A model generated the notes under the pieces. It saw only the letters and a list, made by a program, of their open reading frames with translations. It was not told the DNA's origin and made no database searches. 64,000 bases of DNA. Source: Owenweeksia sp. Its GTDB lineage: Bacteria; Bacteroidota; Bacteroidia; Flavobacteriales; Schleiferiaceae. A program made the position numbers and the translations under genes. The stretch spans positions 17,306 through 81,305 of the forward strand of contig JANQHO010000008.1 in assembly GCA_028277105.1 (NCBI GenBank), written 5' to 3'. This document shows, piece after piece, positions 45,923-54,530 of the stretch (position 1 is its first letter; each line of letters opens with the position of its first letter).

Positions 45923-46712
45923 ACTGGAAGCCTTTTTCCTGGGCATTATTCAGGGACTTACAGAATTTTTACCGGTTAGTAGCAGTGGCCACCTCGAGCT
46001 GGCCAAAGCCATTGTAGGCGACAACAGCCTTCCCAAAGAGAGTTTACTATTTACCGTAGTGGTGCATTTCGCTACTGCTATGGCTACTATAGTTGTTTAC
46101 CGGAAAGAAGTTGTGCAGATTTTTTCCGGACTCTTCCAGTTCAGGAATAACGAACAATTCCGTTTTAGCCTGATGATACTGATCTCAATGTTACCAGCTG
46201 CTCTCGCAGGAGTACTGCTGGAGGAACAAATTGAATCACTTTTCAGCAGCCAGATATTATTGGTAGGTATCATGTTATTGTTAACCGGTTTACTATTGCT
46301 GTTTGCCAACAATGCCAGTAAAGGAGACAAGGACCTCAACTATGGCAAAGCCGTTATGGTGGGTATTGCCCAGGCAATAGCTATTCTGCCGGGTATCAGT
46401 CGCAGTGGCGCTACCATATCTACTTCTATTTTGCTGGGAATTGAACGGGAAAAAGCAGCCCGTTTTTCTTTTCTTATGGTAGTACCACTCATTTTTGGAA
46501 AAATGGCCAAGGATCTGATCGGTGGCGATATATCTTCCTCTACCGCTGAACTCGATAATCTGCTGATCGGGTTCATAGCTGCCTTTTTAACAGGCTTATG
46601 GGCTTGTCATTGGATGATCAATATTGTAAAGCACTCAAACCTCAATTATTTTGCCCTCTATTGTTTCGTAATTGGAGGGGGAGCTATAATTTCTAATTTT
46701 CTGATTGAGTAA
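45915..46712 (+). CDS. uppP: Undecaprenyl-diphosphatase UppP (BacA)
   Basis: The 265-residue membrane enzyme recycles the lipid carrier for peptidoglycan and other envelope polymers by removing a phosphate from undecaprenyl diphosphate. Its signatures are GLTEFLPVSSSGHLE (residues 14-28, with Glu17) and the phosphatase-like PGISRSGATIS. There are about eight helices. It starts 8 bases inside the DUF3098 gene and ends 8 bases inside truB, so the three are translationally coupled. It is also linked to bacitracin resistance in other bacteria. Confidence 0.96.
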   Translation: MGKLEAFFLGIIQGLTEFLPVSSSGHLELAKAIVGDNSLPKESLLFTVVVHFATAMATIVVYRKEVVQIFSGLFQFRNNEQFRFSLMILISMLPAALAGVLLEEQIESLFSSQILLVGIMLLLTGLLLLFANNASKGDKDLNYGKAVMVGIAQAIAILPGISRSGATISTSILLGIEREKAARFSFLMVVPLIFGKMAKDLIGGDISSSTAELDNLLIGFIAAFLTGLWACHWMINIVKHSNLNYFALYCFVIGGGAIISNFLIE

Positions 46713-47412
46713 CTACAATGCACAGGATTTCTTAAACGGTCAGGTATTACTGATCGATAAACCCCTGGAATGGACGTCTTTCCAGGCGTTAAATAAGGTG
46801 CGCTATGCCTTGAAAAAAACCTTTAATATCAAAAAAATCAAGGTGGGTCATGCCGGTACCTTAGATCCACTGGCGACAGGTTTGCTTATTATCTGCACAG
46901 GCAAACAAACCAAAAACATCAGTGAATATATGGGCCTGCCCAAAACCTATACCGGTACTGTCTTTTTGGGAGCCAGCACTCCCAGTTACGATCTTGAAAC
47001 TCAACCTGACAAACACTATTCTACTGAACACATTACAGAAGAACTGGTAAGAAAGACGATCAAACAGTTTATTGGTGATATATGGCAGGTGCCCCCGATT
47101 TTCTCGGCTATCAGAAAGGACGGGAGAAAAGCATACGAGGCTGCCCGGAAGGGAGAAGAAATAGATTTACCGGCCCGTAAAGTTCACATTAGCAAATTTG
47201 TGATTACCCGGTTTGAACTTCCTGAAATTGACTTTGAGATCAACTGTAGCAAAGGCACCTACATTCGTAGCTTAGCCCATGATTTTGGTAAAGCCCTGGA
47301 CTCCGGTGGCTATTTAAAAGCCCTACGCAGAACCCAAATTGGTGATTTCAGTGTGAATGATGCACCGGGACCCGTTGAATTTGCCGAGAAATTATCAAAG
47401 CCAGGATACTAA
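46705..47412 (+). CDS. truB: tRNA pseudouridine(55) synthase TruB
   Basis: The 235-residue product converts U55 of tRNA to pseudouridine. The motif GHAGTLDPLATGLL has the catalytic Asp54, and motifs VPPIFSAIRKDGRKAYEAAR and CSKGTYIRSLAHDFG follow (quoted in part). The start must be TTG at 46705, because no in-frame ATG or GTG lies nearby and the residues before LLIDKP are conserved in length. It overlaps uppP by 8 bases. Its stop shares bases with the stop of the convergent gene at 47409-48137. Confidence 0.95.
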   Translation: MSNYNAQDFLNGQVLLIDKPLEWTSFQALNKVRYALKKTFNIKKIKVGHAGTLDPLATGLLIICTGKQTKNISEYMGLPKTYTGTVFLGASTPSYDLETQPDKHYSTEHITEELVRKTIKQFIGDIWQVPPIFSAIRKDGRKAYEAARKGEEIDLPARKVHISKFVITRFELPEIDFEINCSKGTYIRSLAHDFGKALDSGGYLKALRRTQIGDFSVNDAPGPVEFAEKLSKPGY

Positions 47413-48137
47413 TCGATATACTTGCTATCCCAAAGCGTAGAGTTGAAATTCTTCACCCTGCTAAAACCGTAAAGGGCGGTAAGCCCTGAAAAAGCGATAA
47501 ACAGATAGAAAAAGAAAATTACCCGCAATGCGGCCGAACTATTGTCGTAAGGACCCATCATTACCGAATCTGGAATGGACATTACTATTAAAAAAGCCAG
47601 GCCTGCTACTGAAGCTAACAACGATTTAAAATTGCGAAACGGAAAAACCAGCAGCTTTCTGAAAGGGTTCATATCCTTACCCCATTTATGGATCAGATAA
47701 TAACGGTCGTTGCCTAAAGAAAGGAATAAAAGAGGATCTTTATCCTTGTACCGTAAATTGAACATGGGAGCCGGAGCCAGTACTTTAAAGCCTTTTAACT
47801 CTTCCCCGCTCTTTTTCTGTAATCTTTTTATTTCTGCTATCGCCTCCCTTGGTATTTCGGCCTTAAAATGTTTGGCATCTAAAAAACGTAGCCTGAACTG
47901 TGTGCAAAGCTTCCTGATATGGGTAGTGTGATAGATACGGTCAGGATCGATCAGATCTATATTCAGCTCCGAACTTCTGTTGCCACTTCCAAAAATATTG
48001 TCCAGTACCTGCTCATCCCGCTCATCATCTTCTTTCAGCATGTTCCGGAAAACTTCCAAAATCCTGTCCTCTGTTTTTCGATATTGATGAGAACGCTCCC
48101 TTTGTAACTCCTTTTCCAAATTAACTCCTTTCCACAT
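47409..48137 (-). CDS. Conserved membrane protein of unknown function
   Basis: The 242-residue product has a charged cytoplasmic N-terminal part (1-150) with segments IYHTTHIRKLCTQFRLRFLDAKHFKAEIP and FNLRYKDKDPLLFLSLGNDRYYLIHKWGKDM (quoted in part), then two membrane helices (about 172-189 and 203-224). It resembles uncharacterised Bacteroidota proteins but I cannot place it in a named family. It stands alone and converges on truB with a 4-base overlap of stop codons. Confidence 0.7.
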   Translation of the reverse strand: MWKGVNLEKELQRERSHQYRKTEDRILEVFRNMLKEDDERDEQVLDNIFGSGNRSSELNIDLIDPDRIYHTTHIRKLCTQFRLRFLDAKHFKAEIPREAIAEIKRLQKKSGEELKGFKVLAPAPMFNLRYKDKDPLLFLSLGNDRYYLIHKWGKDMNPFRKLLVFPFRNFKSLLASVAGLAFLIVMSIPDSVMMGPYDNSSAALRVIFFFYLFIAFSGLTALYGFSRVKNFNSTLWDSKYID

Positions 48138-48221
48138 ATCCTGCTACTTTAATATTTCAGCAATAAAATTACTTAATTAGACCTGAATTTAAAACACAAC
48201 TATATTTCAAAAAGTTTAGCC

Positions 48222-48572
48222 ATGAACGTAGAAGACTTGCGCAATTACTGCCTCACCAAAAAAGGAACCTCCGAAGAATTCCCCTTTGACAGCGAAACCC
48301 TGGTTTTTAAAGTAATGGGTAAAATGTATGCGCTCACCGGCCTTAGCTCTCCCGAATTCAGTGTCAATTTAAAGTGTGACCCCGAAAAAGCTATACAATT
48401 GAGAGAGCAATTCCCGGCTGTACAACCCGGTTATCACATGAGTAAAAAACACTGGAATACTGTTTATCCCAATGAAGGTATAACTGACGAGCAATTACTG
48501 GAGTGGATTGATCATTCTTATGATCTCGTGGTAGCCAAATTGCCCCAAAGCCTTAAGAAACAATTATCCTGA
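48222..48572 (+). CDS. MmcQ/YjbR-family protein
   Basis: The 116-residue product has the compact YjbR fold: NVEDLRNYCLTKKGTSEEFPFD at the start, VFKVMGKMYALTGL and VNLKCDPEKAIQLREQF in the middle, and PGYHMSKKHWNTVYP before the end. Proteins of this family are thought to bind DNA but their role is unknown. It is followed after 4 bases by the DUF502 gene. Confidence 0.9.
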   Translation: MNVEDLRNYCLTKKGTSEEFPFDSETLVFKVMGKMYALTGLSSPEFSVNLKCDPEKAIQLREQFPAVQPGYHMSKKHWNTVYPNEGITDEQLLEWIDHSYDLVVAKLPQSLKKQLS

Positions 48573-48576
48573 AAAT

Positions 48577-49134
48577 ATGAAACGTATTTTAAAATATTTC
48601 TTCTACGGCCTGCTCTATGTAGCACCACTTACCGTAACCCTTTACCTTATATGGGAGATATTTTCTATTCTCGATAGCCTTATTCCCCTCGAAGTTCCCG
48701 GCCTCGGTATTATTCTCGTTTTCATCCTCATCACTTGTATAGGCTTCCTGGGCCATCACCTCATTTCCGATTCTATTGGTGAAATAGTCGAGTCCTACAT
48801 TAAAAAAGTGCCGCTTATTAATGTAGTTTACACCGCTGTAAAAGATCTGCTCTCTGCTTTTGTGGGCGATAAAAAAAGTTTTGACAAACCCGTACTGGTA
48901 AAGCTCTATGAAAACTCTGATGTGAGAAGGCTGGGGTTTATCACCAATGACAATTTCAAAAAACTGGGAGGAAGCAAAGAGCTGATTACCGTATATATAC
49001 CACATTCCTATAATATAAGCGGCAATCTGTACCTGGTTCCCGAAGACTACCTGGAAAAATTGAACATCGTCCCCTCAGACCTTATGAAATATACCGTTAG
49101 CGGTGGAGTAACTCATATGGATGAGAAAGGTTAG
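48577..49134 (+). CDS. DUF502 membrane protein
   Basis: The 185-residue product has two N-terminal membrane helices (about 7-29 and 40-62) and a C-terminal cytoplasmic domain. The motifs are those of DUF502: IPLEVPGLGIILVFILITCIGFLG, VESYIKKVPLINVVYTAVKDL and VTVYIPHSYNISGNLYLVP-like text (quoted in part). Its function is unknown. It lies directly after the yjbR-like gene. A TAGCTTTG box covers its stop codon and may serve the next gene. Confidence 0.88.
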   Translation: MKRILKYFFYGLLYVAPLTVTLYLIWEIFSILDSLIPLEVPGLGIILVFILITCIGFLGHHLISDSIGEIVESYIKKVPLINVVYTAVKDLLSAFVGDKKSFDKPVLVKLYENSDVRRLGFITNDNFKKLGGSKELITVYIPHSYNISGNLYLVPEDYLEKLNIVPSDLMKYTVSGGVTHMDEKG

Positions 49135-49160
49135 CTTTGTGTTAACTCAACATTACTCTT

Positions 49161-51146
49161 ATGCGTCAAATTTTACTTCTATCCGTTTGGTGTTTTTCTC
49201 TTTCCCTTTGGTCTGCCACTGGTGATACAACAGTAGTTGCATCTCACCAGAAAACTGATATGACCTGGTATGGCTCTTACAAAGATTGGGCTGTTTTTCC
49301 CGATGGAAATACCAGTTATCACAAAATCATTATGGAATACACCATGGGTTGTGCCAGCGGAGGTTGCAGTGACTGGGATTACACTACCAGGATTAATCTA
49401 TTATATAACACGGGGAATATAGATTCAACGGTTGAGCGTATAGATACTATTTCTTTTAACCCTCTGGTAATAGACACTACCTGGAGAACATTTGAAGTAA
49501 AGGAACCTTACGAGCTGGCCAAAGTGATTACACCTTATGCCAATGGCTTTTCCAACAACTGGAGCCATACTTTCCGTTTCGATGTTACCGACTACTATCC
49601 ACTTATGAAAGATTCCGTAGAGATAGAAGCCTTTTATTCGGGCTGGTCAAGCGGGTTTAGCGCTACCGTTACTTTTTATATGATTGAAGGAACCCCTCCC
49701 CGGGAAGTGACCTCTATTCAAAACCTCTACCGCGGAGCCTGGAACTACATAGACGCCAATCAATTCAACACCCAAAACTTACCGGCTAAAAACATTACGC
49801 TGAACAGCAATACCCAAATGTCTAACGTAAGAGTAAATATCAGTGGACACGGCTTTGTTAACTCCCTTAACTGTGCCGAATTTTGCAGAAGGGACTACTA
49901 CGTAAAATCTGGTGGGCAAACGGTTTACACTCAGGCTATGTGGCGGGACGATTGCGGCCTTAATGCCATTTTCCCTCAGCCGGGTACCTGGCTATTCGAC
50001 CGGGCCAACTGGTGTCCCGGAGACAAATCCCTCACCTATGATCACGACATGACCGGACAGATCAGCAATGGTCAACTGGATATCGATATGGACATTGAAA
50101 CCTATTCCTATACTGTTCCTTCCGGTGAGGTTCCCGCTAACTATATTGTATCGGCCCAGTTGATCGAATACAAAAATCCGGCTCATCAGATCGATGCTGA
50201 ACTGGAAGATATTATTTACCCCTCACCCGAAGACGAAAACAAACGCTTCAATCCTGTTTGCGGGGCTGCTGCCATAAAGATCAGAAATAAAGGAGCCACC
50301 TCGCTTACCAGTTGCCGGGTGATCTATGGTGTACACGGAGCTGACTTCCAGTCCTACAACTGGACAGGCAACCTCGGCTTGATGGAATCAGAAATAGTAG
50401 AATTGCCGATGGCTAAAGATTCCAGTTGGCTAAGCTGGTACCACGGCACCGAATTTTATGCGAAACTTGATAATCTCAATGGCGGCAGTGCCGATGAAGT
50501 ACCTTTTAACAATACCAAAGAAGTAGAGTTCGCCCCGGTACCCCAATACCCGGCTAAAATGGTCTTTTACTTAAGGACTAACGGTGCTGCTAATGAAACT
50601 CATTGGAGCCTGGAAAAAGCTGATGGAACCCTCATAGCTTCCGGAGACAACCTTACAAATAACACCAACTATACAGAAAACTTAGACCTTACAGATGGTT
50701 GTTATGTATTAACCATTAGTGATCGCGATAAAGATGGCCTCTCCTTTTTTGCTAATAGTGACGGTACAGGCTCGGCCCGTTTGCAAAACGATGGCGGGTC
50801 TTTCTTTGTCAAAAGCCTGCAAAACAACTTTGGTACAGAGTTAAAACAATATTTCACCGTTGGCTATGGGATCGGCTTACCGGAATATACCACATCTGAT
50901 TTCGATTTTAGCCTTTTCCCCAACCCGGCATCCAAAGGCGCTCAATTGGAAATGCCTGCTAAACCGGGATTAATAAGTATAAAATTATTTGATCTCAACG
51001 GTAAAGTTGTTTATCAGTTCGAGGAAGATAATCGCGAACAGCTTTATCAGCATCAGTTAGATCTTAATAATTTATCTCCCGGCCTTTATCAGGTAACCGT
51101 TTCCAATGGTAGTTTTTGGAAAACCAAAAAACTGATAGTTCACTAG
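49161..51146 (+). CDS. Secreted PNGase F-like protein with T9SS sorting tail
   Basis: The 661-residue product has a signal peptide (about 1-19) and a PNGase F-type two-domain core (about 30-340). The core has the motif C64-x4-C69-SDWD with Asp73 at the place of the PNGase F catalytic Asp60, and NISGHG...CAEFC with Glu240 at the place of Glu206. The block PGTWLFDRANWCPGD is close to the known enzyme. The third acidic residue, Glu118 of PNGase F, seems to be replaced by Ser or Gly in FYSGW (159-162). Beta-sandwich regions and a T9SS tail (FPNP at 586-589, ending KKLIVH) follow. PNGase F cuts N-glycans from glycoproteins. It ends on a CTAG shared with the convergent gene. Confidence 0.8.
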   Translation: MRQILLLSVWCFSLSLWSATGDTTVVASHQKTDMTWYGSYKDWAVFPDGNTSYHKIIMEYTMGCASGGCSDWDYTTRINLLYNTGNIDSTVERIDTISFNPLVIDTTWRTFEVKEPYELAKVITPYANGFSNNWSHTFRFDVTDYYPLMKDSVEIEAFYSGWSSGFSATVTFYMIEGTPPREVTSIQNLYRGAWNYIDANQFNTQNLPAKNITLNSNTQMSNVRVNISGHGFVNSLNCAEFCRRDYYVKSGGQTVYTQAMWRDDCGLNAIFPQPGTWLFDRANWCPGDKSLTYDHDMTGQISNGQLDIDMDIETYSYTVPSGEVPANYIVSAQLIEYKNPAHQIDAELEDIIYPSPEDENKRFNPVCGAAAIKIRNKGATSLTSCRVIYGVHGADFQSYNWTGNLGLMESEIVELPMAKDSSWLSWYHGTEFYAKLDNLNGGSADEVPFNNTKEVEFAPVPQYPAKMVFYLRTNGAANETHWSLEKADGTLIASGDNLTNNTNYTENLDLTDGCYVLTISDRDKDGLSFFANSDGTGSARLQNDGGSFFVKSLQNNFGTELKQYFTVGYGIGLPEYTTSDFDFSLFPNPASKGAQLEMPAKPGLISIKLFDLNGKVVYQFEEDNREQLYQHQLDLNNLSPGLYQVTVSNGSFWKTKKLIVH

Positions 51147-51502
51147 CCTCTCCTTTTCCTGCTCTCGCCCAGATTGTAAAGAAAAGAATTAATGATCGAC
51201 AACAACAGGCTAAAGAGAAGAGCCCACCAAAAGTTGCGGACTTCAAAACCACTGATCAGACTGTCGGCTGCCATAATGATCAACGCATTGATCACAAACA
51301 GAAACAGACCGAAGGTAACTATGGTAGCCGGTAAGGTGAAAAAGATCAGCAAAGGTTTTAAGGTAACGTTAAATACGGCCAGTACTAATGCCACCAGGAT
51401 AGCTGTGCTAAAGCTTTTGAGTTCAACCGCGGGACTGAGCAACCAGGCGGTGGCAAAAACTCCCAATGTGTTAACTAATAGTTTTATTATGAAATTTTTC
51501 AT
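51143..51502 (-). CDS. Phage-holin-family (DUF360-like) small membrane protein
   Basis: The 119-residue product has four membrane helices and the pattern of the phage holin family 4 superfamily (NFIIKLLVNTLGVFATAWLL; AVFNVTLKPLLIFFTLPATIVTFGLFLFVINALI, quoted in part). Chromosomal members of this family are not phage-derived and are of unknown function. It converges on the PNGase F-like gene, with the palindromic CTAG serving as stop codon in both directions. It is divergent from the M1 peptidase gene. Confidence 0.85.
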   Translation of the reverse strand: MKNFIIKLLVNTLGVFATAWLLSPAVELKSFSTAILVALVLAVFNVTLKPLLIFFTLPATIVTFGLFLFVINALIIMAADSLISGFEVRNFWWALLFSLLLSIINSFLYNLGESRKRRG

Positions 51503-51541
51503 CTAAATTTTACAATATTGCACCATAAAACTAAAATTTTA

Positions 51542-53431
51542 ATGAGAAATAAAGCCCTACTGTTTAGCTTATTTGCCGCTGGCGTCCTGTTTTCCTGTCA
51601 AAACAACAACAGTGCTAAAAATAATATGGAAGAAGAAAAAGAAACTACCGCTCAATGGGTAAACGATCCCCATACCTATGCCGACCCCAACGAAGCTGTG
51701 GTAACCCACCTGAATTGGGATGCTGTAGTGGACTTTGAGAATAAAAAGATATCGGCCACTGCTAACTGGGATATCCAGACCTCTCCCAAAGCTGAAAAAA
51801 TAATTTTTGACACTTACGGTCTCGATATAAAAGACGTGAAAGTTGACGGTAAACCTGCCGATCACTCTTTTGGAGATTTCGACCAGGAGATGGGAAAACC
51901 AATGATGATAGTGATAAGCCCCGGAGCCAAACAGGTGAGCATCACTTACGAAACTACCGAGCAAGCCAGAGCCTTGCAATGGCTTGCTCCCGAACAAACT
52001 GCCGGAAAAAAAATGCCCTTTTTATTCACTCAGTCGCAGGCCATATTAGCTCGCACTTGGATACCTACTCAGGATAGCCCGGGTATCCGCTTCACCTATA
52101 AAGCCAAAGTTCAGGTTCCCGACAGTATGATAGCCTTAATGAGTGCCGAAAATCCCAAAGGAAAGAATACGAGCGGGCAGTACAGTTTTAACATGCCACA
52201 GCCCGTACCATCCTACCTCATGGCTTTGGCCGTGGGTGACGTGGCTTTTGAGCCGGTGAGTGACAGAACAGGGGTATATGCCGAGCCATCCGTACTAGAT
52301 AAAGCAGTATATGAATTTACAGATCTAGAGAAGATGGTTCAGGCTGCCGAAGGGCTCTATGGCCCCTACGCCTGGGGGCAATACGACATTATAGTACTCC
52401 CCCCTTCATTTCCTTTTGGAGGAATGGAAAACCCACGCCTCACTTTTGCTACTCCTACTATACTGGCAGGCGACCGCTCTTTGGTAGCTTTAGTAGCACA
52501 TGAATTAGCCCATAGCTGGAGTGGTAACCTGGTGACCAATGCCACCTGGAACGACTTCTGGCTCAACGAAGGTTTCACCGTTTACTTCGAGCAGCGTATC
52601 ATGGAAGAAGTTTACGGCAGGGATTATTCCGAAATGCTGGCCAGTCTGACCCGCAATGCCCTGATACGCGATGCAGCTGAAATAGGAAAGGAAAACCCTG
52701 AAGACACCAAACTCAAACTCAATCTGGAAGGCCGTAATCCAGACGAAGGTGTAACCAGTATCCCTTATGATAAAGGCTATTTCTTTTTGCGGTTGATCGA
52801 AGAAACCGTAGGCCGTGAAAAATTTGATACCTTCCTCAAAAAATACTTTGAAACCTATAAATTCAAGGTAATGACCACGGAAGGCTTTATAGATTATATG
52901 GCCGAAAACCTGCTCACTGAAGAGCAGCAGAAAGAGATCAAACTCAACGAATGGATCTATTCTCCCGGTATACCCGATAATCTTCCGGTAGTAAAGTCTG
53001 AACGTTTTGTTGCGGTAGATCAGGCCATGGAAAGTTTTATAGAAAACGGAAGCTTACCGGCCAAAGAAATAACCGACCGTTGGACTACCCACGAATGGTT
53101 ACACTTCATTAACAGTTTGCCCCGTACTGTAGATATCCAAAAATTAGCTGCACTTGACCAAGCTTACAACCTGACCAATACCGGTAACAGTGAAATTGCG
53201 GCAGCCTGGTTCCAGCCCGCTATCCGCAACGGTTATGCCCCAGCTAATTCAAGAATAGAGAATTTCCTTGTAAATGTAGGCCGCAGAAAATTTTTGACCC
53301 CTACTTATAAAGCCCTTTTGGACAACGATCAAAGGGAAATGGCAATGGGTATTTATGAAAAAGCCCGGCCTAATTACCATGCTGTAAGTCGTGAAACCAT
53401 GGATGAACTATTGGGTTATAGCGAAGAATAA
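51542..53431 (+). CDS. M1-family aminopeptidase lipoprotein (leukotriene A4 hydrolase-like)
   Basis: The 629-residue product starts at the ATG at 51542; an upstream ATG at 51518 would precede a clean lipoprotein signal. The lipobox LFSC places the lipidated Cys at residue 19. The catalytic region has GGMEN (293-297), the zinc motif HELAHSWSGN with His320 and His324, and Glu343 in LNEGFTVYFE. The upstream block QSQAILARTWIPTQDSPGIR and the C-terminal helical domain match the leukotriene A4 hydrolase/aminopeptidase B branch. It would trim peptides in the periplasm or at the outer membrane. A strong terminator follows the gene. Confidence 0.93.
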   Translation: MRNKALLFSLFAAGVLFSCQNNNSAKNNMEEEKETTAQWVNDPHTYADPNEAVVTHLNWDAVVDFENKKISATANWDIQTSPKAEKIIFDTYGLDIKDVKVDGKPADHSFGDFDQEMGKPMMIVISPGAKQVSITYETTEQARALQWLAPEQTAGKKMPFLFTQSQAILARTWIPTQDSPGIRFTYKAKVQVPDSMIALMSAENPKGKNTSGQYSFNMPQPVPSYLMALAVGDVAFEPVSDRTGVYAEPSVLDKAVYEFTDLEKMVQAAEGLYGPYAWGQYDIIVLPPSFPFGGMENPRLTFATPTILAGDRSLVALVAHELAHSWSGNLVTNATWNDFWLNEGFTVYFEQRIMEEVYGRDYSEMLASLTRNALIRDAAEIGKENPEDTKLKLNLEGRNPDEGVTSIPYDKGYFFLRLIEETVGREKFDTFLKKYFETYKFKVMTTEGFIDYMAENLLTEEQQKEIKLNEWIYSPGIPDNLPVVKSERFVAVDQAMESFIENGSLPAKEITDRWTTHEWLHFINSLPRTVDIQKLAALDQAYNLTNTGNSEIAAAWFQPAIRNGYAPANSRIENFLVNVGRRKFLTPTYKALLDNDQREMAMGIYEKARPNYHAVSRETMDELLGYSEE

Positions 53432-53457
53432 TAGATTTTTACAACTTCAATCCTGTC

Positions 53458-53487
53458 AAAAAGCCTCAAACATGTTTGAGGCTTTTT
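53458..53487 (+). terminator. Terminator after the M1 peptidase gene
   Basis: AAAAAGCCTCAAA and TTTGAGGCTTTTT form a perfect 13-base stem with a CATG loop. It lies 26 bases past the stop codon. Confidence 0.9.
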
Positions 53488-53628
53488 TGATTTCTGCCCA
53501 ACCTTTAACGCTTCTCTTCCGTCTATCCTGATACAAAAACTGAACTGATAAAAGAATTAAGGTCATAGACCTGTAAAATATACGATCGCTAACACCTCTA
53601 CATTTCCTCGCAGATTTTGTAATGTTGG

Positions 53629-53654
53629 GCCCGCATTTTAAATGCGGGCTTTTT
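53629..53654 (+). terminator. Orphan terminator-like hairpin
   Basis: GCCCGCATT and AATGCGGGC form a 9-base stem with a 3-base loop, followed by TTTTTGTT. No gene lies between it and the previous terminator 140 bases upstream. A second small hairpin (AGGTC-ata-GACCT, 53560-53572) lies in between. It may end a small RNA or act as an attenuator for the lipoprotein gene at 53712. Confidence 0.6.
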
Positions 53655-53711
53655 GTTATACAGTAACCAACCTTCCATGAAGCATTAGCGTTATTTTATT
53701 AAAGAATAATC

Positions 53712-54083
53712 ATGAAATACATTTCCCTATTCCTGTTACTCATTGTTTTTTACTCATGTGAAACACTTTGTACTGATGATCTTGAAATCTATACTGTTTC
53801 AGTAGTGGATACCAATGGTCAAAAAGTAGTCCTTACAGATTATTACTCCATCAAGCTCTCCAACAATGACACTTTGTACAGAGGTGTAAATATGGACACT
53901 TTACCAACGTTTTCCTCTTACCAGCTTGTAAATGATTCAGAAAATCTATCGGGAACTGAAGTTATACGTTTTCACGGTTATATAGACTCTAACCTGGTAG
54001 CTCAAAGAGATTATTCCTTTAAAGAAACGGAATGCAGTATTGAGCGGGTTGCCGGAGATCAAACCATTGTTGTTTCTCAATAG
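53712..54083 (+). CDS. Small lipoprotein of unknown function
   Basis: The 123-residue product has a lipoprotein signal with lipobox VFYSC (Cys16), then about 105 residues of beta-rich sequence (LEIYTVSVVDTNGQKVVLTDYY) with four further cysteines or hydrophilic segments that may form a small sandwich. I recognise no family. It stands between an orphan terminator hairpin and its own terminator, so it is probably monocistronic. Confidence 0.7.
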   Translation: MKYISLFLLLIVFYSCETLCTDDLEIYTVSVVDTNGQKVVLTDYYSIKLSNNDTLYRGVNMDTLPTFSSYQLVNDSENLSGTEVIRFHGYIDSNLVAQRDYSFKETECSIERVAGDQTIVVSQ

Positions 54084-54119
54084 CTTTATCATCTCAATAG
54101 CCCCTTTAGTTTGTCGCAT

Positions 54120-54149
54120 AAAACCCATGCCAATTGGTATGGGTTTTTT
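54120..54149 (+). terminator. Terminator after the small lipoprotein gene
   Basis: AAAACCCATGCC pairs with GGTATGGGTTTT (one G-U pair) around the loop AATT, followed by T residues. It lies 36 bases past the stop codon. Confidence 0.85.
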
Positions 54150-54208
54150 AATTTCATATCGTTCATTGGCTTTGGTTTTTTAAATGATAAATTGATCCCA
54201 TAAAAGAT

Positions 54209-54526
54209 ATGCATCCCGAAGAACAGGAGTTTTACCGTTTAGTAGAAAAATTTTCTGCTGAGCATCAGGAAATAGAACAAGGTAAAATGATGGGTTCACC
54301 TGCCATAGTTTACCGCGGTAAAGTATTTGCCTTTTTGTCGCGCCAAAACAACATGGTATTCAAACTGGGTAAAAGTTGTGATCCCTCTTCCTATTCTTTT
54401 GAGATGAAAGAATTCAACCCCTTTAAAAACAAAGGGCCTCTGAGTGGCTGGTATGAGGTTTCCTTTTCTGCCAGCCAGCACTGGGAGGCCTTAACCCGGG
54501 AAGCATTAAGTATAATCAAATCCTAA
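54209..54526 (+). CDS. TfoX N-terminal-domain-like protein
   Basis: The 105-residue product has the layout of short TfoX N-like proteins of other bacteria: a helix (EQEFYRLVEKFSAE), then KMMGSPAIVYRGKVFAFLSRQNNMVFKLG and a C-terminal FNPFKNKGPLSGWYEVSFSASQHW helix-loop (quoted in part). It is one of three TfoX/YjbR-type genes in the last 22 kb. The function is unknown. It is followed after 4 bases by the DUF2461 gene. Confidence 0.65.
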   Translation: MHPEEQEFYRLVEKFSAEHQEIEQGKMMGSPAIVYRGKVFAFLSRQNNMVFKLGKSCDPSSYSFEMKEFNPFKNKGPLSGWYEVSFSASQHWEALTREALSIIKS

Positions 54527-54530
54527 ATAA

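Noticed and set aside
51143..51502. Holin-family gene as a sign of a prophage
   Set aside because: No other phage genes are near, and chromosomal members of this membrane family are common.
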